64,000 nucleotides of DNA from Pseudomonadota bacterium (GTDB lineage Bacteria; Pseudomonadota; Alphaproteobacteria; Puniceispirillales; Puniceispirillaceae): NCBI GenBank assembly GCA_027620495.1, contig JAQCEA010000011.1, positions 1 to 64,000 of the forward strand. The letters run 5' to 3'. Shown one piece after another: positions 37,658 to 46,537 of this stretch; position 1 is the stretch's first letter; every line of letters starts with the position of its first letter. The notes under the pieces are model-generated. The model did no database searches. It was given only the letters and a program-made list of their open reading frames with translations, and had not been told where the DNA came from. A program made the translations under genes and the position numbers.

Positions 37658-38634
37658 TTATTGACAGTCACGCGCATTTTGTGCCGCCTTCATTGCTAGC
37701 CGAAATCGCCGATACCGCGGCTGATTTTCCAGCGTTAACGCTGGTTAAGCATGACACCGGGTTTGGATTTTCCTTTGCGGGTAGCAAGCCAACACGGCCA
37801 GTCAGCCCATCATTATCTGACGTTGCCGGGCGCCTAGATTGGATGGATCAGCATCAAATTGACCATCAGGTGGTTGGCGGCTGGCTTGATATGTTTGGCT
37901 ATGAAATGCCTGCTGAAGATGGCGAAAGATGGTCGCGTCTGATCAACAAACATCTTGGTGCCTTCGCCGCGGCGCAAAAGGGGCGATTTATCCCGCTGGC
38001 AAGCCTACCCATGCAAAATGGAGACGCCGCCGCCCGGGTTTTGGATGACGCCCATAAAGCCGGGTTCAAAGGGGCAATGATCGGCACCCAGCCGTATGGG
38101 TCTGGCGGTGTGCTTGATGATCCAGCGCTCACCCCCTTTTGGCAAGCCGCTGACCGCAATCGTTCGGTTTTATTTATCCACCCAGTCTTTGATTCAGGTG
38201 ACGCGCGGGTTGAAGATTACGGCATGAATAATGCCATTGGCCGGATTACAGACACGCTCATTGCCATTTCTAGACTTATTTATTCTGGCCATGTTGAACG
38301 CTATCAAGGGGCGCGCATCGTGATTGGCATTGGTGGTGCCGGATTGCCTTACGTGCTTGGCCGGATGCAACGCAATTACAATCTGCACAAAGACAGCCTT
38401 GCTGATCCGCAACGGGCCTTGTCACTTTTATATTATGATAGCTTGCTGCATGATCCAGCCGCCTTGCAATTTTTGATTAGCTCGGTTGGCAGTGACCGCG
38501 TCATGCTTGGCTCTGACATGCCATTTCCGATTGGTGACCCGGCCCCATTGGATATTTTTAACAGACTCTCTATTTCAGCGGCGCAAAAACAGGATATGCT
38601 CTGCGGCGTTGCCAAAACCTTATTTGGCCTATAA
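37654..38634 (+). CDS. ACMSD-like amidohydrolase
   Basis: 326 residues. The metal site is seen in MIIDSHAHFVPP (HxH), FIHPVFD and LGSDMPFPIGDP. This is the aminocarboxymuconate-semialdehyde decarboxylase/amidohydrolase-2 family, which decarboxylates or hydrolyses carboxylated rings or their products. It overlaps coxL by 4 bases (ATGA), so it is in the same operon. This suggests that the molybdenum enzyme hydroxylates an aromatic or heterocyclic acid whose product is processed here. The pathway itself is not identifiable. Confidence 0.85.
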   Translation: MIIDSHAHFVPPSLLAEIADTAADFPALTLVKHDTGFGFSFAGSKPTRPVSPSLSDVAGRLDWMDQHQIDHQVVGGWLDMFGYEMPAEDGERWSRLINKHLGAFAAAQKGRFIPLASLPMQNGDAAARVLDDAHKAGFKGAMIGTQPYGSGGVLDDPALTPFWQAADRNRSVLFIHPVFDSGDARVEDYGMNNAIGRITDTLIAISRLIYSGHVERYQGARIVIGIGGAGLPYVLGRMQRNYNLHKDSLADPQRALSLLYYDSLLHDPAALQFLISSVGSDRVMLGSDMPFPIGDPAPLDIFNRLSISAAQKQDMLCGVAKTLFGL

Positions 38635-38653
38635 AGGCGGCAAGAGACATCAA

Positions 38654-39112
38654 ATGAAAATTAACTTCAGTGGCAAAGAAACAATTGAGGTTGCCCCGCA
38701 AACGTTGTGGGATGCGGTGATTGATCCTGAAATTTTGCAAAAGGTCGTGCCGGGGTGCCGTGAAATGCGCGCCGTTGGCGAGGCTGAATATATCATGGCG
38801 GTGGATTTAAAAGTAGCCGCGGTTGGCGGCAGTTTTGAAGGCAAAATTGCGCTTTTTGATATGAAGTCGCCATCTCGTTGCCAGATCACTGTATCTGGCG
38901 CAGGAACATTGGGTACTGGCAACGGTACCGCCAGCGTGGTGATTGCGGATGCCGGCGATGGCAAATCCACCATCAGCTATGAGGCTGACGGTGATGTTGG
39001 CGGGCTGGTCGCTGGTGTTGGCCAACGTGTGTTGATGGGTGTTGTCAAACATTTAACGCGGCAGTTTTTTACCAGCTTAAAAAAACAGTTCACCAGCCCA
39101 TCATCCGCCTAA
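38654..39112 (+). CDS. coxG: CoxG-like SRPBCC protein
   Basis: 152 residues from the ATG at 38654 (MKINFSGKETIEVAPQTLWD), which matches the family start. The carbon monoxide dehydrogenase subunit G fold (SRPBCC, START-like) is seen in the VVPGCREMRAVGEAEY and GDVGGLVAGVGQRVL segments. CoxG proteins are thought to help membrane attachment or maturation of the CoxMSL enzyme. It is 20 bases after the amidohydrolase, last of this operon. Confidence 0.9.
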   Translation: MKINFSGKETIEVAPQTLWDAVIDPEILQKVVPGCREMRAVGEAEYIMAVDLKVAAVGGSFEGKIALFDMKSPSRCQITVSGAGTLGTGNGTASVVIADAGDGKSTISYEADGDVGGLVAGVGQRVLMGVVKHLTRQFFTSLKKQFTSPSSA

Positions 39113-39148
39113 ACGCAAGATTGCAACAAATACAGGCAGGCAAGACCA

Positions 39149-40006
39149 ATGGAGGCACCATGGCAAAAACTTGGTTTCCAACTGAAACTAGGGCTGCGGC
39201 CGCGCCAAGAATCCTGTTGGCTGCCCCGCGATAATCTGTTTGGCATTGACACCGAACGTGACGAACAAATACGCCAGAAACAGCATTTATTCGCGCATAA
39301 TCATGCCGATATTTTTGCCGCTTTTCCATCTGCCAGCGCCGCCAGCAAAGAAATGCTACATATGGTTTGTGATCACATCACTGCATACCACAACGCGCCA
39401 CTACCAGACATAGACCCAACGCAACACCCGCTCGAAGCCGCGGCACGCCTTGTGCCAGAAGATTTGTTGTTACTTGCACCGCATCGCCAAGATAATTCAG
39501 ACGATCTAACCTGGCATCTAGAGGCCGCCGCGCTTGCCTTTCCGGCGCATTGGGTGCTGGCCGAAAAAATGGGCAAGCCCATGCAAATGATCCACCAGCC
39601 TGTCCCGCATTATGATGAACGGCTGGCACGCCCGGTTGATCGATTTTTTACCGCTATGCAGATTGGCCCGATCAGCAGTCGTATGAACTGGTCATTGCAA
39701 ATTGGCCAAGACCTATTTACCCCGCGGCGCGTATCACGCAAAGCTGCCTCAAATGACGATGATTTCCATCAGCTTTTTTTGCGTATAGAAAACCAAACGT
39801 TACGCAAATTGCCGGATACAGGATATGTCGTTTTTACCATCCGCACACATATCCTGCCAATGACATTATGGCAGAATGATCGGGACGCTTTGCAATCGAT
39901 GGCTGATATGATGCAAGATATGTCACCTGCAACAAAACTTTATAAGGGGGTCCCCCTTTATGAACCGCTGATTCAAAGCGCCTTGGCCCGGCTAAACCCA
40001 GCCTAA
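39149..40006 (+). CDS. DUF3445 haem-dependent oxidative N-demethylase-like protein
   Basis: 285 residues, DUF3445 family. Conserved parts are RLVPEDLLLLAPH, AAALAFPAHWVLAEKMGKPM, IHQPVPHYDERLARPVDRFF and TIRTHILPM. Characterised members are subunits of a haem-dependent oxidative N-demethylase acting on dimethylamine-type substrates. The partner flavin and ferredoxin-like subunits are not adjacent, so the role is uncertain. It follows coxG by 36 bases on the same strand and could be in that transcript. Confidence 0.8.
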   Translation: MEAPWQKLGFQLKLGLRPRQESCWLPRDNLFGIDTERDEQIRQKQHLFAHNHADIFAAFPSASAASKEMLHMVCDHITAYHNAPLPDIDPTQHPLEAAARLVPEDLLLLAPHRQDNSDDLTWHLEAAALAFPAHWVLAEKMGKPMQMIHQPVPHYDERLARPVDRFFTAMQIGPISSRMNWSLQIGQDLFTPRRVSRKAASNDDDFHQLFLRIENQTLRKLPDTGYVVFTIRTHILPMTLWQNDRDALQSMADMMQDMSPATKLYKGVPLYEPLIQSALARLNPA

Positions 40007-40017
40007 GCAATCGCATG

Positions 40018-40413
40018 TTACTTGGCTGGTTTGCATATTTCGTGGCGTTCTTCCTGCAACTGCCAGATACCATCAGCAAACAGATAATCATAATGATACA
40101 GCTTTTTGCTCAGCCGGTTTAACACCCATAATTGCTTGGCCAGCGGGCGGCTATCAGATGATAGATGATGCAATGTCACGCACCACACTTCCTGATCACG
40201 AAATGACAATGTTTTGGTCAGCACTGCCGGGTTGTCACTGACACAAAATGGGGTGGTGCCAGTGGCGGTCACGGCCGTAACCGCACCCCCGACAAACCCT
40301 TGTTCGACATCAAATGTGGTGTCACCGCATATCAGACTGTCATCAGCGTGGGCTGGCATCATCATCAGGATCATAAGCCCGGTGCCAACAGCCAGCATCC
40401 GTTTGCGCATCAC
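40018..40413 (-). CDS. Small secreted protein, hypothetical
   Basis: 131 residues with a signal peptide (MRKRMLAVGTGLMILMMMPA, cleaved after AHA) and three Cys in the mature part (LICGD, FCVSD, EICKPAK), so disulfides are possible in the periplasm. No family recognised. It converges with the DUF3445 gene and is 57 bases downstream of the rraA-like gene in the same direction. Confidence 0.6.
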   Translation of the reverse strand: MMRKRMLAVGTGLMILMMMPAHADDSLICGDTTFDVEQGFVGGAVTAVTATGTTPFCVSDNPAVLTKTLSFRDQEVWCVTLHHLSSDSRPLAKQLWVLNRLSKKLYHYDYLFADGIWQLQEERHEICKPAK

Positions 40414-40470
40414 ATGCCCCTTATTCTTGCAGCGCTCGCTTCTACGCGATCAGGATAAACCCCATTCCGG

Positions 40471-41175
40471 CTAGTGAATATCAGCCGTTTGGCCAATCGC
40501 CGTCTTTAATTTATCAATAGTGAAATCATCAGCTTGCGCGGCCGCGATAATCACATGTTCACGCCGTGCAATCAGATCAACCGCGGCAGGAATTTTTTTA
40601 ACAGCTTCAGGCGGGATCATCACCGCACCATGCTGGTCCATATGAACAATATCATTCGTTGATACGGTCAGACCGTGAACCGTTACCAGACAATCAATGT
40701 CAACAAGGTGGACATAGGCATGGCTTGGCCCGACTTTGCCGCCGATCAGGTGAAACCCTCTGGCGCTATCTGGCACATCACGAAATGATCCGTTTGTCAC
40801 CGCGCCAACAGTGCCAAGACCCTTATGCACGGTGGTTTGCACCTCACCCCAAAAGGCCCCAATGCCGGGCACCGGGTCTAAATCCTGAATGACGGCAATT
40901 GTCGGCATTGGCCCGGCCGCCACATATTCATAATAGGCGGTGCGCTTCGCGGCCATTTCGGCGGCTGTCTCTCGTGGTGGTTCGGCCGCCCGAATGGTGG
41001 CGGTGCGGGCAAATCCGCATACAGGTGGCAAGCTGGGATCAAGCGCAAAAAGATGCTGGGTGGTAAAGCCATGCCCGCGGCGTTCTGGCACAATTTCTTC
41101 CAGCGCGTTGCATATCGTTGGCGTATCCCATTGCGTCAAAACTGCCAAATCATCGGCGGTGATTGCGTCACTCAT
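40471..41175 (-). CDS. RraA-like aldolase/demethylmenaquinone methyltransferase-family protein
   Basis: 234 residues from the ATG at 41175 (MSDAITADDLAVLTQWDTP). The frame extends 9 codons upstream into a tandem repeat. RraA-like fold: DTPTICNALEEI, the loop GTVGAVTNGSFRD with the substrate Arg-Asp pair, and HMDQHGAVMIPPEAV. In characterised HMG aldolases the loop reads V-x-D-G-x-x-R-D; here the Asp is Asn (TNGSFRD), so a different reaction or a regulatory role is possible. The name RraA should not be taken as evidence of RNase E inhibition. Confidence 0.8.
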   Translation of the reverse strand: MSDAITADDLAVLTQWDTPTICNALEEIVPERRGHGFTTQHLFALDPSLPPVCGFARTATIRAAEPPRETAAEMAAKRTAYYEYVAAGPMPTIAVIQDLDPVPGIGAFWGEVQTTVHKGLGTVGAVTNGSFRDVPDSARGFHLIGGKVGPSHAYVHLVDIDCLVTVHGLTVSTNDIVHMDQHGAVMIPPEAVKKIPAAVDLIARREHVIIAAAQADDFTIDKLKTAIGQTADIH

Positions 41176-41198
41176 TAATCTACCTTTCGTTGTATATC

Positions 41199-41240
41199 CC
41201 AAGTCGCTAATTCCAAGTCGCTAATTCCAAGTTGTTAATT
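41199..41240. repeat. 14-bp tandem repeat, three copies, upstream of rraA-like gene
   Basis: Three head-to-tail copies of CCAAGTCGCTAATT, the third diverged to CCAAGTTGTTAATT, at 41199, 41213 and 41227. They lie between the rraA-like start (41175) and the end of the TPR gene (41276). This is again a period of 14 bases, like the repeat at 23259, with an unrelated sequence. Function unknown. Confidence 0.9.
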
Positions 41241-41275
41241 ATAGCCGTTACCCATAGATGCGCAAATCATCGCTG

Positions 41276-42562
41276 TTACGGCCGTGCCAATTGGCGGGCA
41301 AATTCGCGTTCTTGGATCCATTGTGCCTGCAAGGCGCTGGCCTTGGCCCGGCGCGCCATATCAATACCAAACAGTGTCAGCAAATCGCGCTGGGCGTTGC
41401 TGGCACCTAGTTGCGGCGTAAACATACGATGCGTCATCATCAAATCCAGCGCGGTATCATAATCGCCTTGTTCATATGCCAAAAGACTCTGCCCGATTGG
41501 CACACCAACCTTTTTGATCACCGTTGCGCTATGCGATGTTTGTGTCGCGGCAACATGTTGCATAGATTCAATATGGGCGGCGGCGGCATCATATTTCTGC
41601 CCCCTGCATAAGGCAATGATGTGATGCAGATCGGTAAAGACAAGATTGTGTCCATCGCTGTTGCCAGCGGCAATATCGGCAAGTACCTGCCAGCGATCAC
41701 CAACATCAACACCGCTTAATTCCAGCCGCGCCAGAAACGACACCGAATTCTGCACATCCAGAAAAAATTCAGACTGGGTATCGTGAATGGCATGATCATA
41801 CAGCGACAAGGCGGCGTCCAGCGATCCAGCCTCGATTAAAAACAAACCTTTATGCCACCATATATGCCCTCGAAATGGGTTGAAATCACGAAAATGATCA
41901 AAGCTGTAATCCAGCCATTTGATGCCATCTGCGGCGCGTTGCTGCATTTCCATGACATGGGCGACGGCATGCACCGCCCATAAATCATTTGGGTTTTGAT
42001 CAGCCGCGTCACGGCCAAATCGTTCGGCCTGATCATATAGCCCCAGCTCTTCCAGCCCGAATGCCACCATGCCAAGAAGATTGCCATAATGCGGCACCGT
42101 ATCGTCCCATGCTGGCAAGACCGCGGCTGGCAGGGCCGAAAGCTGTTGACGATAACCGCTCCAAAAACAGGTATAGTGATGCATGCGCAGCGCCAAGATA
42201 TCATGTGGATGATCAGCGGTGATTTCTTCCCAACAGGCACAGGCCTTATGCGGCGCCCCGTCTAGCAGATGCCGCAATGCCGCGAAATGGCGTTGTTCGC
42301 GCACCGATGCTGTGCTTGTCAAAGCCGCCGCTTTGGCCAGCGACGCGGTTGCGGCTGGCAACACCGCGGCTGAATTAAATGTGACAAATAAATAGCCACG
42401 AAAACAATGTGCCATACAAAAATCAGGGTCGATTTCAATGGCCTGTTTCAGCGTGCGCATGGCGGTGATTTTATAATCCAACCATTCGGCAATGGCTGCA
42501 TTATAGGTGGAAACCGCCGCATCATCCAAAGCGGTTACAGCAAGGCCCTGACCATCACGCAT
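41276..42562 (-). CDS. TPR protein, TTC38-like
   Basis: 428 residues made of TPR-like helix pairs (MRTLKQAIEIDPDFCMAHCF, WAVHAVAHVMEMQQRAADGI) in the arrangement of the TTC38 family, found in many proteobacteria next to metabolic genes. There is no signal peptide, so it is cytoplasmic. Function of the family is not established. It is the most downstream of a minus-strand run with the molybdopterin oxidoreductase, 42 bases after its stop. Confidence 0.8.
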   Translation of the reverse strand: MRDGQGLAVTALDDAAVSTYNAAIAEWLDYKITAMRTLKQAIEIDPDFCMAHCFRGYLFVTFNSAAVLPAATASLAKAAALTSTASVREQRHFAALRHLLDGAPHKACACWEEITADHPHDILALRMHHYTCFWSGYRQQLSALPAAVLPAWDDTVPHYGNLLGMVAFGLEELGLYDQAERFGRDAADQNPNDLWAVHAVAHVMEMQQRAADGIKWLDYSFDHFRDFNPFRGHIWWHKGLFLIEAGSLDAALSLYDHAIHDTQSEFFLDVQNSVSFLARLELSGVDVGDRWQVLADIAAGNSDGHNLVFTDLHHIIALCRGQKYDAAAAHIESMQHVAATQTSHSATVIKKVGVPIGQSLLAYEQGDYDTALDLMMTHRMFTPQLGASNAQRDLLTLFGIDMARRAKASALQAQWIQEREFARQLARP

Positions 42563-42604
42563 GTTTATTCCTTTTCAGCGTTTTTGCCGCCACACCGCAC
42601 CAAA

Positions 42605-45577
42605 TCACCGCGTCACCCGGCATAAATAGCTTTTTAAATTGGAATGGTCAGACAACGGGTCACGCTGGTCTTCATCGGTGAGATAATTCACTGAATTCCA
42701 TGGGTGATAGGGCTGTGACGAATCCCAACCAATTGGCACAAAAACCGTATCACGCCGCATACCAGCATACAGCCATGCCCGCGCCGTCACCATGCCATGC
42801 GCGGTCTCAATCGATACATTTTCCCCGTCAGCGATATCAAGTTCAGCGGCTTTGTCCGGGTGCATTTGCACATACATATCCGGCCACATTTCTTGGGCTT
42901 GCCAAGCATAATGTGTCCATGAATGGAAATGCGGCGCGGGCGGGCGGCCGGTGATCAAATGTGTATCAAACCCCTGACGTTGCAAATTCTGGCCCGGAGA
43001 ATCGGCATGTGGCTGAATAATTTCAAACGGTTTGACCATGGCCTTGCCGTGAATAAACGGGCGTTCAACCTCTGCCATGCCATCTTCGCGCCGTGCAACA
43101 TAGGGAAGTTCGATCAGATGTTCGCGGTCAGCGTAAAATTCTGGCAATGCCGACAGGCCCAACCCAGTCAATGTCTGGTCAAGTGCTGGTGTCCAAAATT
43201 CCAATTTGCCGCTTGCCGTTGGAAACCGATGCCCGGCAGGTTTGCCAAAGGCGCTGGTGCCTTCAAGATACAGCGTTTCAATTTCGTCTGCATCTTCATC
43301 TGCCAATGGCACCCGCAACCAGCGCCGCGGTGTTTGGTGCAACCGGTCCTGCGTACATCCGCGCATATAGGGGTCATTAATCAGCATTTCATCCCAAAAA
43401 ACAGCCGGGTCCTTGTAGCTGTCTTTCAACACGTCATCATAACCAAATCTTTTGCCAAGCTCGATCCAGAACCAATCATCCGGTTTTGCATCGCCGGGCG
43501 GTGGTATTGATTTATCGATCCAGACAATGCGCCGGTCTTCGGCTGCCCGGCTGATTTCGCCTTTTTCGATCCCGGTCGCGGCAGGTAATACATAATCGGC
43601 AAAATGGCTGGTTTCATTCATAAACAGGTCGATATGCACCATCAAATCAAGCTGTTTAAAGGCGGCCCGCACACGGTCTTGATTTGGCCATGCCATCATT
43701 GGATTATTTGATGTGATCACGGCCCTCAGCGGATAGGGGTCATGGTGTTCAATGGCATTTAGCCAGCTGACCGAATTTGACCCAATCATTGGCTTTTTTG
43801 GAAAGGTTTTGCGCGCGTCAGGGGCATTAGCGGCAATCGGAACGGGCATGCTCAAATTGAAATAGGCCCCACCTTTTCGTCCAATATTGCCGGTAATTGC
43901 CGCGACAAACATCAAAGCACGGTTGGTCTGGCCACCATTGCTATGCTGATTAACGCCGCGTGAGGCAAACAGCACGCATCCATCAGCCGTGGCAATTTCC
44001 TCGGCAAGTGTCCGAATCACAGCCGCATCAATCCCAACAATTGCGGCGGCCCAGTCTGGCGAGTAATTTTTTTCAAACAGAAAATCACGCCATTCTTGCC
44101 AGCCAGCAATCCAGTTTTCACAAAACCGCGAGTCATGCAGATCATGCGCAAGAATATGATAGGCAAGCCCCAGCGCCAAAGCCAGATCAGTGCCCGGGCG
44201 GATCGCCAGCCATTGATTGGCTTTGGTTGCGGTGACTGTCATCCGCGGATCAATCACCACCATTTTGGCGTTATTCTTTAGCCGCCAATTATTGATCATG
44301 CCAAAATGCACCGGGCGGGTTTCTGCCTGATTATCACCAAAATAAACATAGAGCGCCGCACTACCTAGATCAGCTTCGGTATAGCTGTTGCCACTGCCGC
44401 CCGCCCCCAATGTTGCTTGAAAAGACACCCGCTTGGCTTCTGAACAAAACGCCTCGGTATCACCAAAATTTGGCGTCCCCCATAATTGTGTGAACAGGCG
44501 AATATAGCCGCGTCTGGTCAAAGTGCCCGTGCGTGTACCAGCAAATATCGCCAATGATTCCGCGCCAAACTGGTCCTTGACGCCCTGCAATTTAGCGGCA
44601 ATTTCGTCAAGCGCTTGGTCCCAGCTTATCGGTTCAAATTTGCCTTCACCGCGTTCCCCAACGCGTTTAAGCGGGGTCGTCAGCCGTTCAGGGCTGTTGT
44701 GAAGTTGCAGTAAAAATTGTGATTTTGGACAGATTTTCCCGCGCCATAACGGGTCGTCTTCATTGCCGGTGACGCGCACAAGCTTGTCATCCTTGATATG
44801 GTAATGCACCGGACAGCAGTTGAAACAGATATTGCACCCCCCGGCAACAACGCGGTCAGGCTGGCGATCCTCGCGCTTGCGTCGATAGGGATAGGCAGTG
44901 GCATTGCCGAGCAAAGATTCCTTGCGCACTGGATCATCAACAACCGCCGGGCGCTGGCGGTCTGTTGTGGTGAAATCCATCAGATTGATGCTGTCAGCGG
45001 CCATTACATCATCAACCCAGTTTGTTTGCCGCGGTAAAAAGATATTGGACGGGCCAAGCAGGAATGCATCATGGTCGATGGCGGTGCGCCCCTCTTCTTG
45101 CATCTGCTGTAGATGTGACTGACGCTCGCCAAAGCTGATCGCGCCGCCGGGACACACTGTTGCACAGGCCGGGCGCAACCCATCGGCACGCCGCGCGCTG
45201 CAAAGATCACATTTCACCGCATGATGATCAATTTGATCATAGCCCATCGCCCCATAGGGGCAGGCCACCACGCATTCACCGCACCCAGTGCAAAGCGCCT
45301 CATTAATCTCAACAACACCTGTTTCAGGATGTTTTGTTATGGCTTTTGGATTGACCGGACACGACCTGACACAAGCTGGACGGTCACAATGTTGACAAGA
45401 CAGGGTCAAAAAATCCAGCCCTGGCCTGTCATGATGTGCTAGCCAGACCACCCGGTTGTGATTTTCGGTTGGCCCAAGACCATGTTCAGCCTTGCATGCC
45501 GCCTCACAGCTTTTGCACCCGATACAGCGTTCCAGGTCAATCATCAGCGACAATTGTGACAAATCAGTTCTCCACAA
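42605..45577 (-). CDS. Molybdopterin oxidoreductase fused to an N-terminal 4x[4Fe-4S] ferredoxin domain
   Basis: 990 residues. Residues 1 to about 180 are an FdhB/DmsB-type electron-transfer domain (CIGCKSCEAACKAEHG, CQHCDRPACVRSCPVNP, CTGCGECVVACPYGA, CDLCSARRADG). After a linker comes a CO-dehydrogenase-unrelated DMSO-reductase-family catalytic subunit: [4Fe-4S] CNICFNCCPVHYHI...ICPKSQ, FAGTRTGTLTRRG, and C-terminal molybdopterin-binding DGENVSIETAHGMVTARAW. A Cys in EAFCSEAKRV may ligate the metal. No Tat signal is visible, so it is probably cytoplasmic. In most relatives the two parts are separate subunits. The next gene, a cytochrome b, probably takes its electrons to the quinone pool. 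Substrate unknown. Confidence 0.88.
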   Translation of the reverse strand: MWRTDLSQLSLMIDLERCIGCKSCEAACKAEHGLGPTENHNRVVWLAHHDRPGLDFLTLSCQHCDRPACVRSCPVNPKAITKHPETGVVEINEALCTGCGECVVACPYGAMGYDQIDHHAVKCDLCSARRADGLRPACATVCPGGAISFGERQSHLQQMQEEGRTAIDHDAFLLGPSNIFLPRQTNWVDDVMAADSINLMDFTTTDRQRPAVVDDPVRKESLLGNATAYPYRRKREDRQPDRVVAGGCNICFNCCPVHYHIKDDKLVRVTGNEDDPLWRGKICPKSQFLLQLHNSPERLTTPLKRVGERGEGKFEPISWDQALDEIAAKLQGVKDQFGAESLAIFAGTRTGTLTRRGYIRLFTQLWGTPNFGDTEAFCSEAKRVSFQATLGAGGSGNSYTEADLGSAALYVYFGDNQAETRPVHFGMINNWRLKNNAKMVVIDPRMTVTATKANQWLAIRPGTDLALALGLAYHILAHDLHDSRFCENWIAGWQEWRDFLFEKNYSPDWAAAIVGIDAAVIRTLAEEIATADGCVLFASRGVNQHSNGGQTNRALMFVAAITGNIGRKGGAYFNLSMPVPIAANAPDARKTFPKKPMIGSNSVSWLNAIEHHDPYPLRAVITSNNPMMAWPNQDRVRAAFKQLDLMVHIDLFMNETSHFADYVLPAATGIEKGEISRAAEDRRIVWIDKSIPPPGDAKPDDWFWIELGKRFGYDDVLKDSYKDPAVFWDEMLINDPYMRGCTQDRLHQTPRRWLRVPLADEDADEIETLYLEGTSAFGKPAGHRFPTASGKLEFWTPALDQTLTGLGLSALPEFYADREHLIELPYVARREDGMAEVERPFIHGKAMVKPFEIIQPHADSPGQNLQRQGFDTHLITGRPPAPHFHSWTHYAWQAQEMWPDMYVQMHPDKAAELDIADGENVSIETAHGMVTARAWLYAGMRRDTVFVPIGWDSSQPYHPWNSVNYLTDEDQRDPLSDHSNLKSYLCRVTR

Positions 45578-45601
45578 ACGACCGATTACAGATGCAGCTT
45601 A

Positions 45602-46537
45602 TCACCATGCTGTTATATGCCACCAATAGATTTCACCGCCATCAGCAGCGTAACCGGCAAAAAACGTCACCACAATGATATGAATGATCATGCCGGCTAA
45701 AAACAACCATGCCAACAACAGATGCAACGGCCGCCAATAGGCACCGGATCGCGGCAATGATTGGCGGGTTTTTACCAGCATAGATTCGCGGTGTGCCAGC
45801 CTTGCATAAGCCATGGATAAGACTGGCCGCCGCAACCAATGGCCCAAGGTAACTGAAAACACCGCTTCCTTTGCCGCTGGGTCAAGCCGCTTCAGCACCG
45901 CGACTTTCGCCTCAATCAAGTTTTTTAATGCCGCCTTGGTGCTGTCATCATGCGCGCCAAATGGTGTTGGTTTCATGGCAAATGATGCGGCAAAGACCCG
46001 GTTGGCATATACCCGGCCAAACGCCCCGGTGATCATCAGCAAAACAAGGGCGGCCAGCATCATTAAGGGCGGGCCATCAAATCTGGCAACAGCATGACAT
46101 GCCACCAGAAAGCTGCCACATATGCTGGCAGCAACATGCAGAATAAATAATTTATTTGGCACCGCGCTATACCCGCCACGCTTGCCAATAGAAAATAGAA
46201 ACGGCACCAGCAACAACAATGCCCCGCCAATGGCAATAGATTGCATCAAAACTGTACCGGGGCGCTGCCAGTCCGGCCCCAAATATGGTTTGATCAGCAC
46301 AAACAAAACCACGCTGGCGATCAATGCCAGCAACATGGCCCGCAATTTTTGGTTTGACAGGTCCGGGCGGTGCAAACTGGCGGCATCATCTTTCATCACA
46401 TCAGCTTTCATATCGGGTTTCACCACGCCGGCTGGTATCGGTGGTGAGTTCAGTAAATAATGGATCATGCGCCCGCTGAGAACAATTGCGCCGCAAACAT
46501 AAATGACAATTAATGCCAATCTTGCTAAACGCGTCAT
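45602..46537 (-). CDS. Di-haem cytochrome b membrane subunit
   Basis: 311 residues, about six membrane helices. Two helices carry paired histidines 14 apart: LHVAASICGSFLVACH and LHLLLAWLFLAGMIIH. This is the signature of two stacked b haems, as in cytochrome b561 and ferric-reductase-like proteins. It ends 24 bases before the molybdopterin oxidoreductase, so it is likely its quinone- or membrane-facing partner. The start at 46537 overlaps the upstream regulator by 137 bases, because the first helix (LALIVIYVCGAIVLSG) lies inside the overlap; a shorter start at 46411 would lose it. Confidence 0.75.
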   Translation of the reverse strand: MTRLARLALIVIYVCGAIVLSGRMIHYLLNSPPIPAGVVKPDMKADVMKDDAASLHRPDLSNQKLRAMLLALIASVVLFVLIKPYLGPDWQRPGTVLMQSIAIGGALLLLVPFLFSIGKRGGYSAVPNKLFILHVAASICGSFLVACHAVARFDGPPLMMLAALVLLMITGAFGRVYANRVFAASFAMKPTPFGAHDDSTKAALKNLIEAKVAVLKRLDPAAKEAVFSVTLGHWLRRPVLSMAYARLAHRESMLVKTRQSLPRSGAYWRPLHLLLAWLFLAGMIIHIIVVTFFAGYAADGGEIYWWHITAW

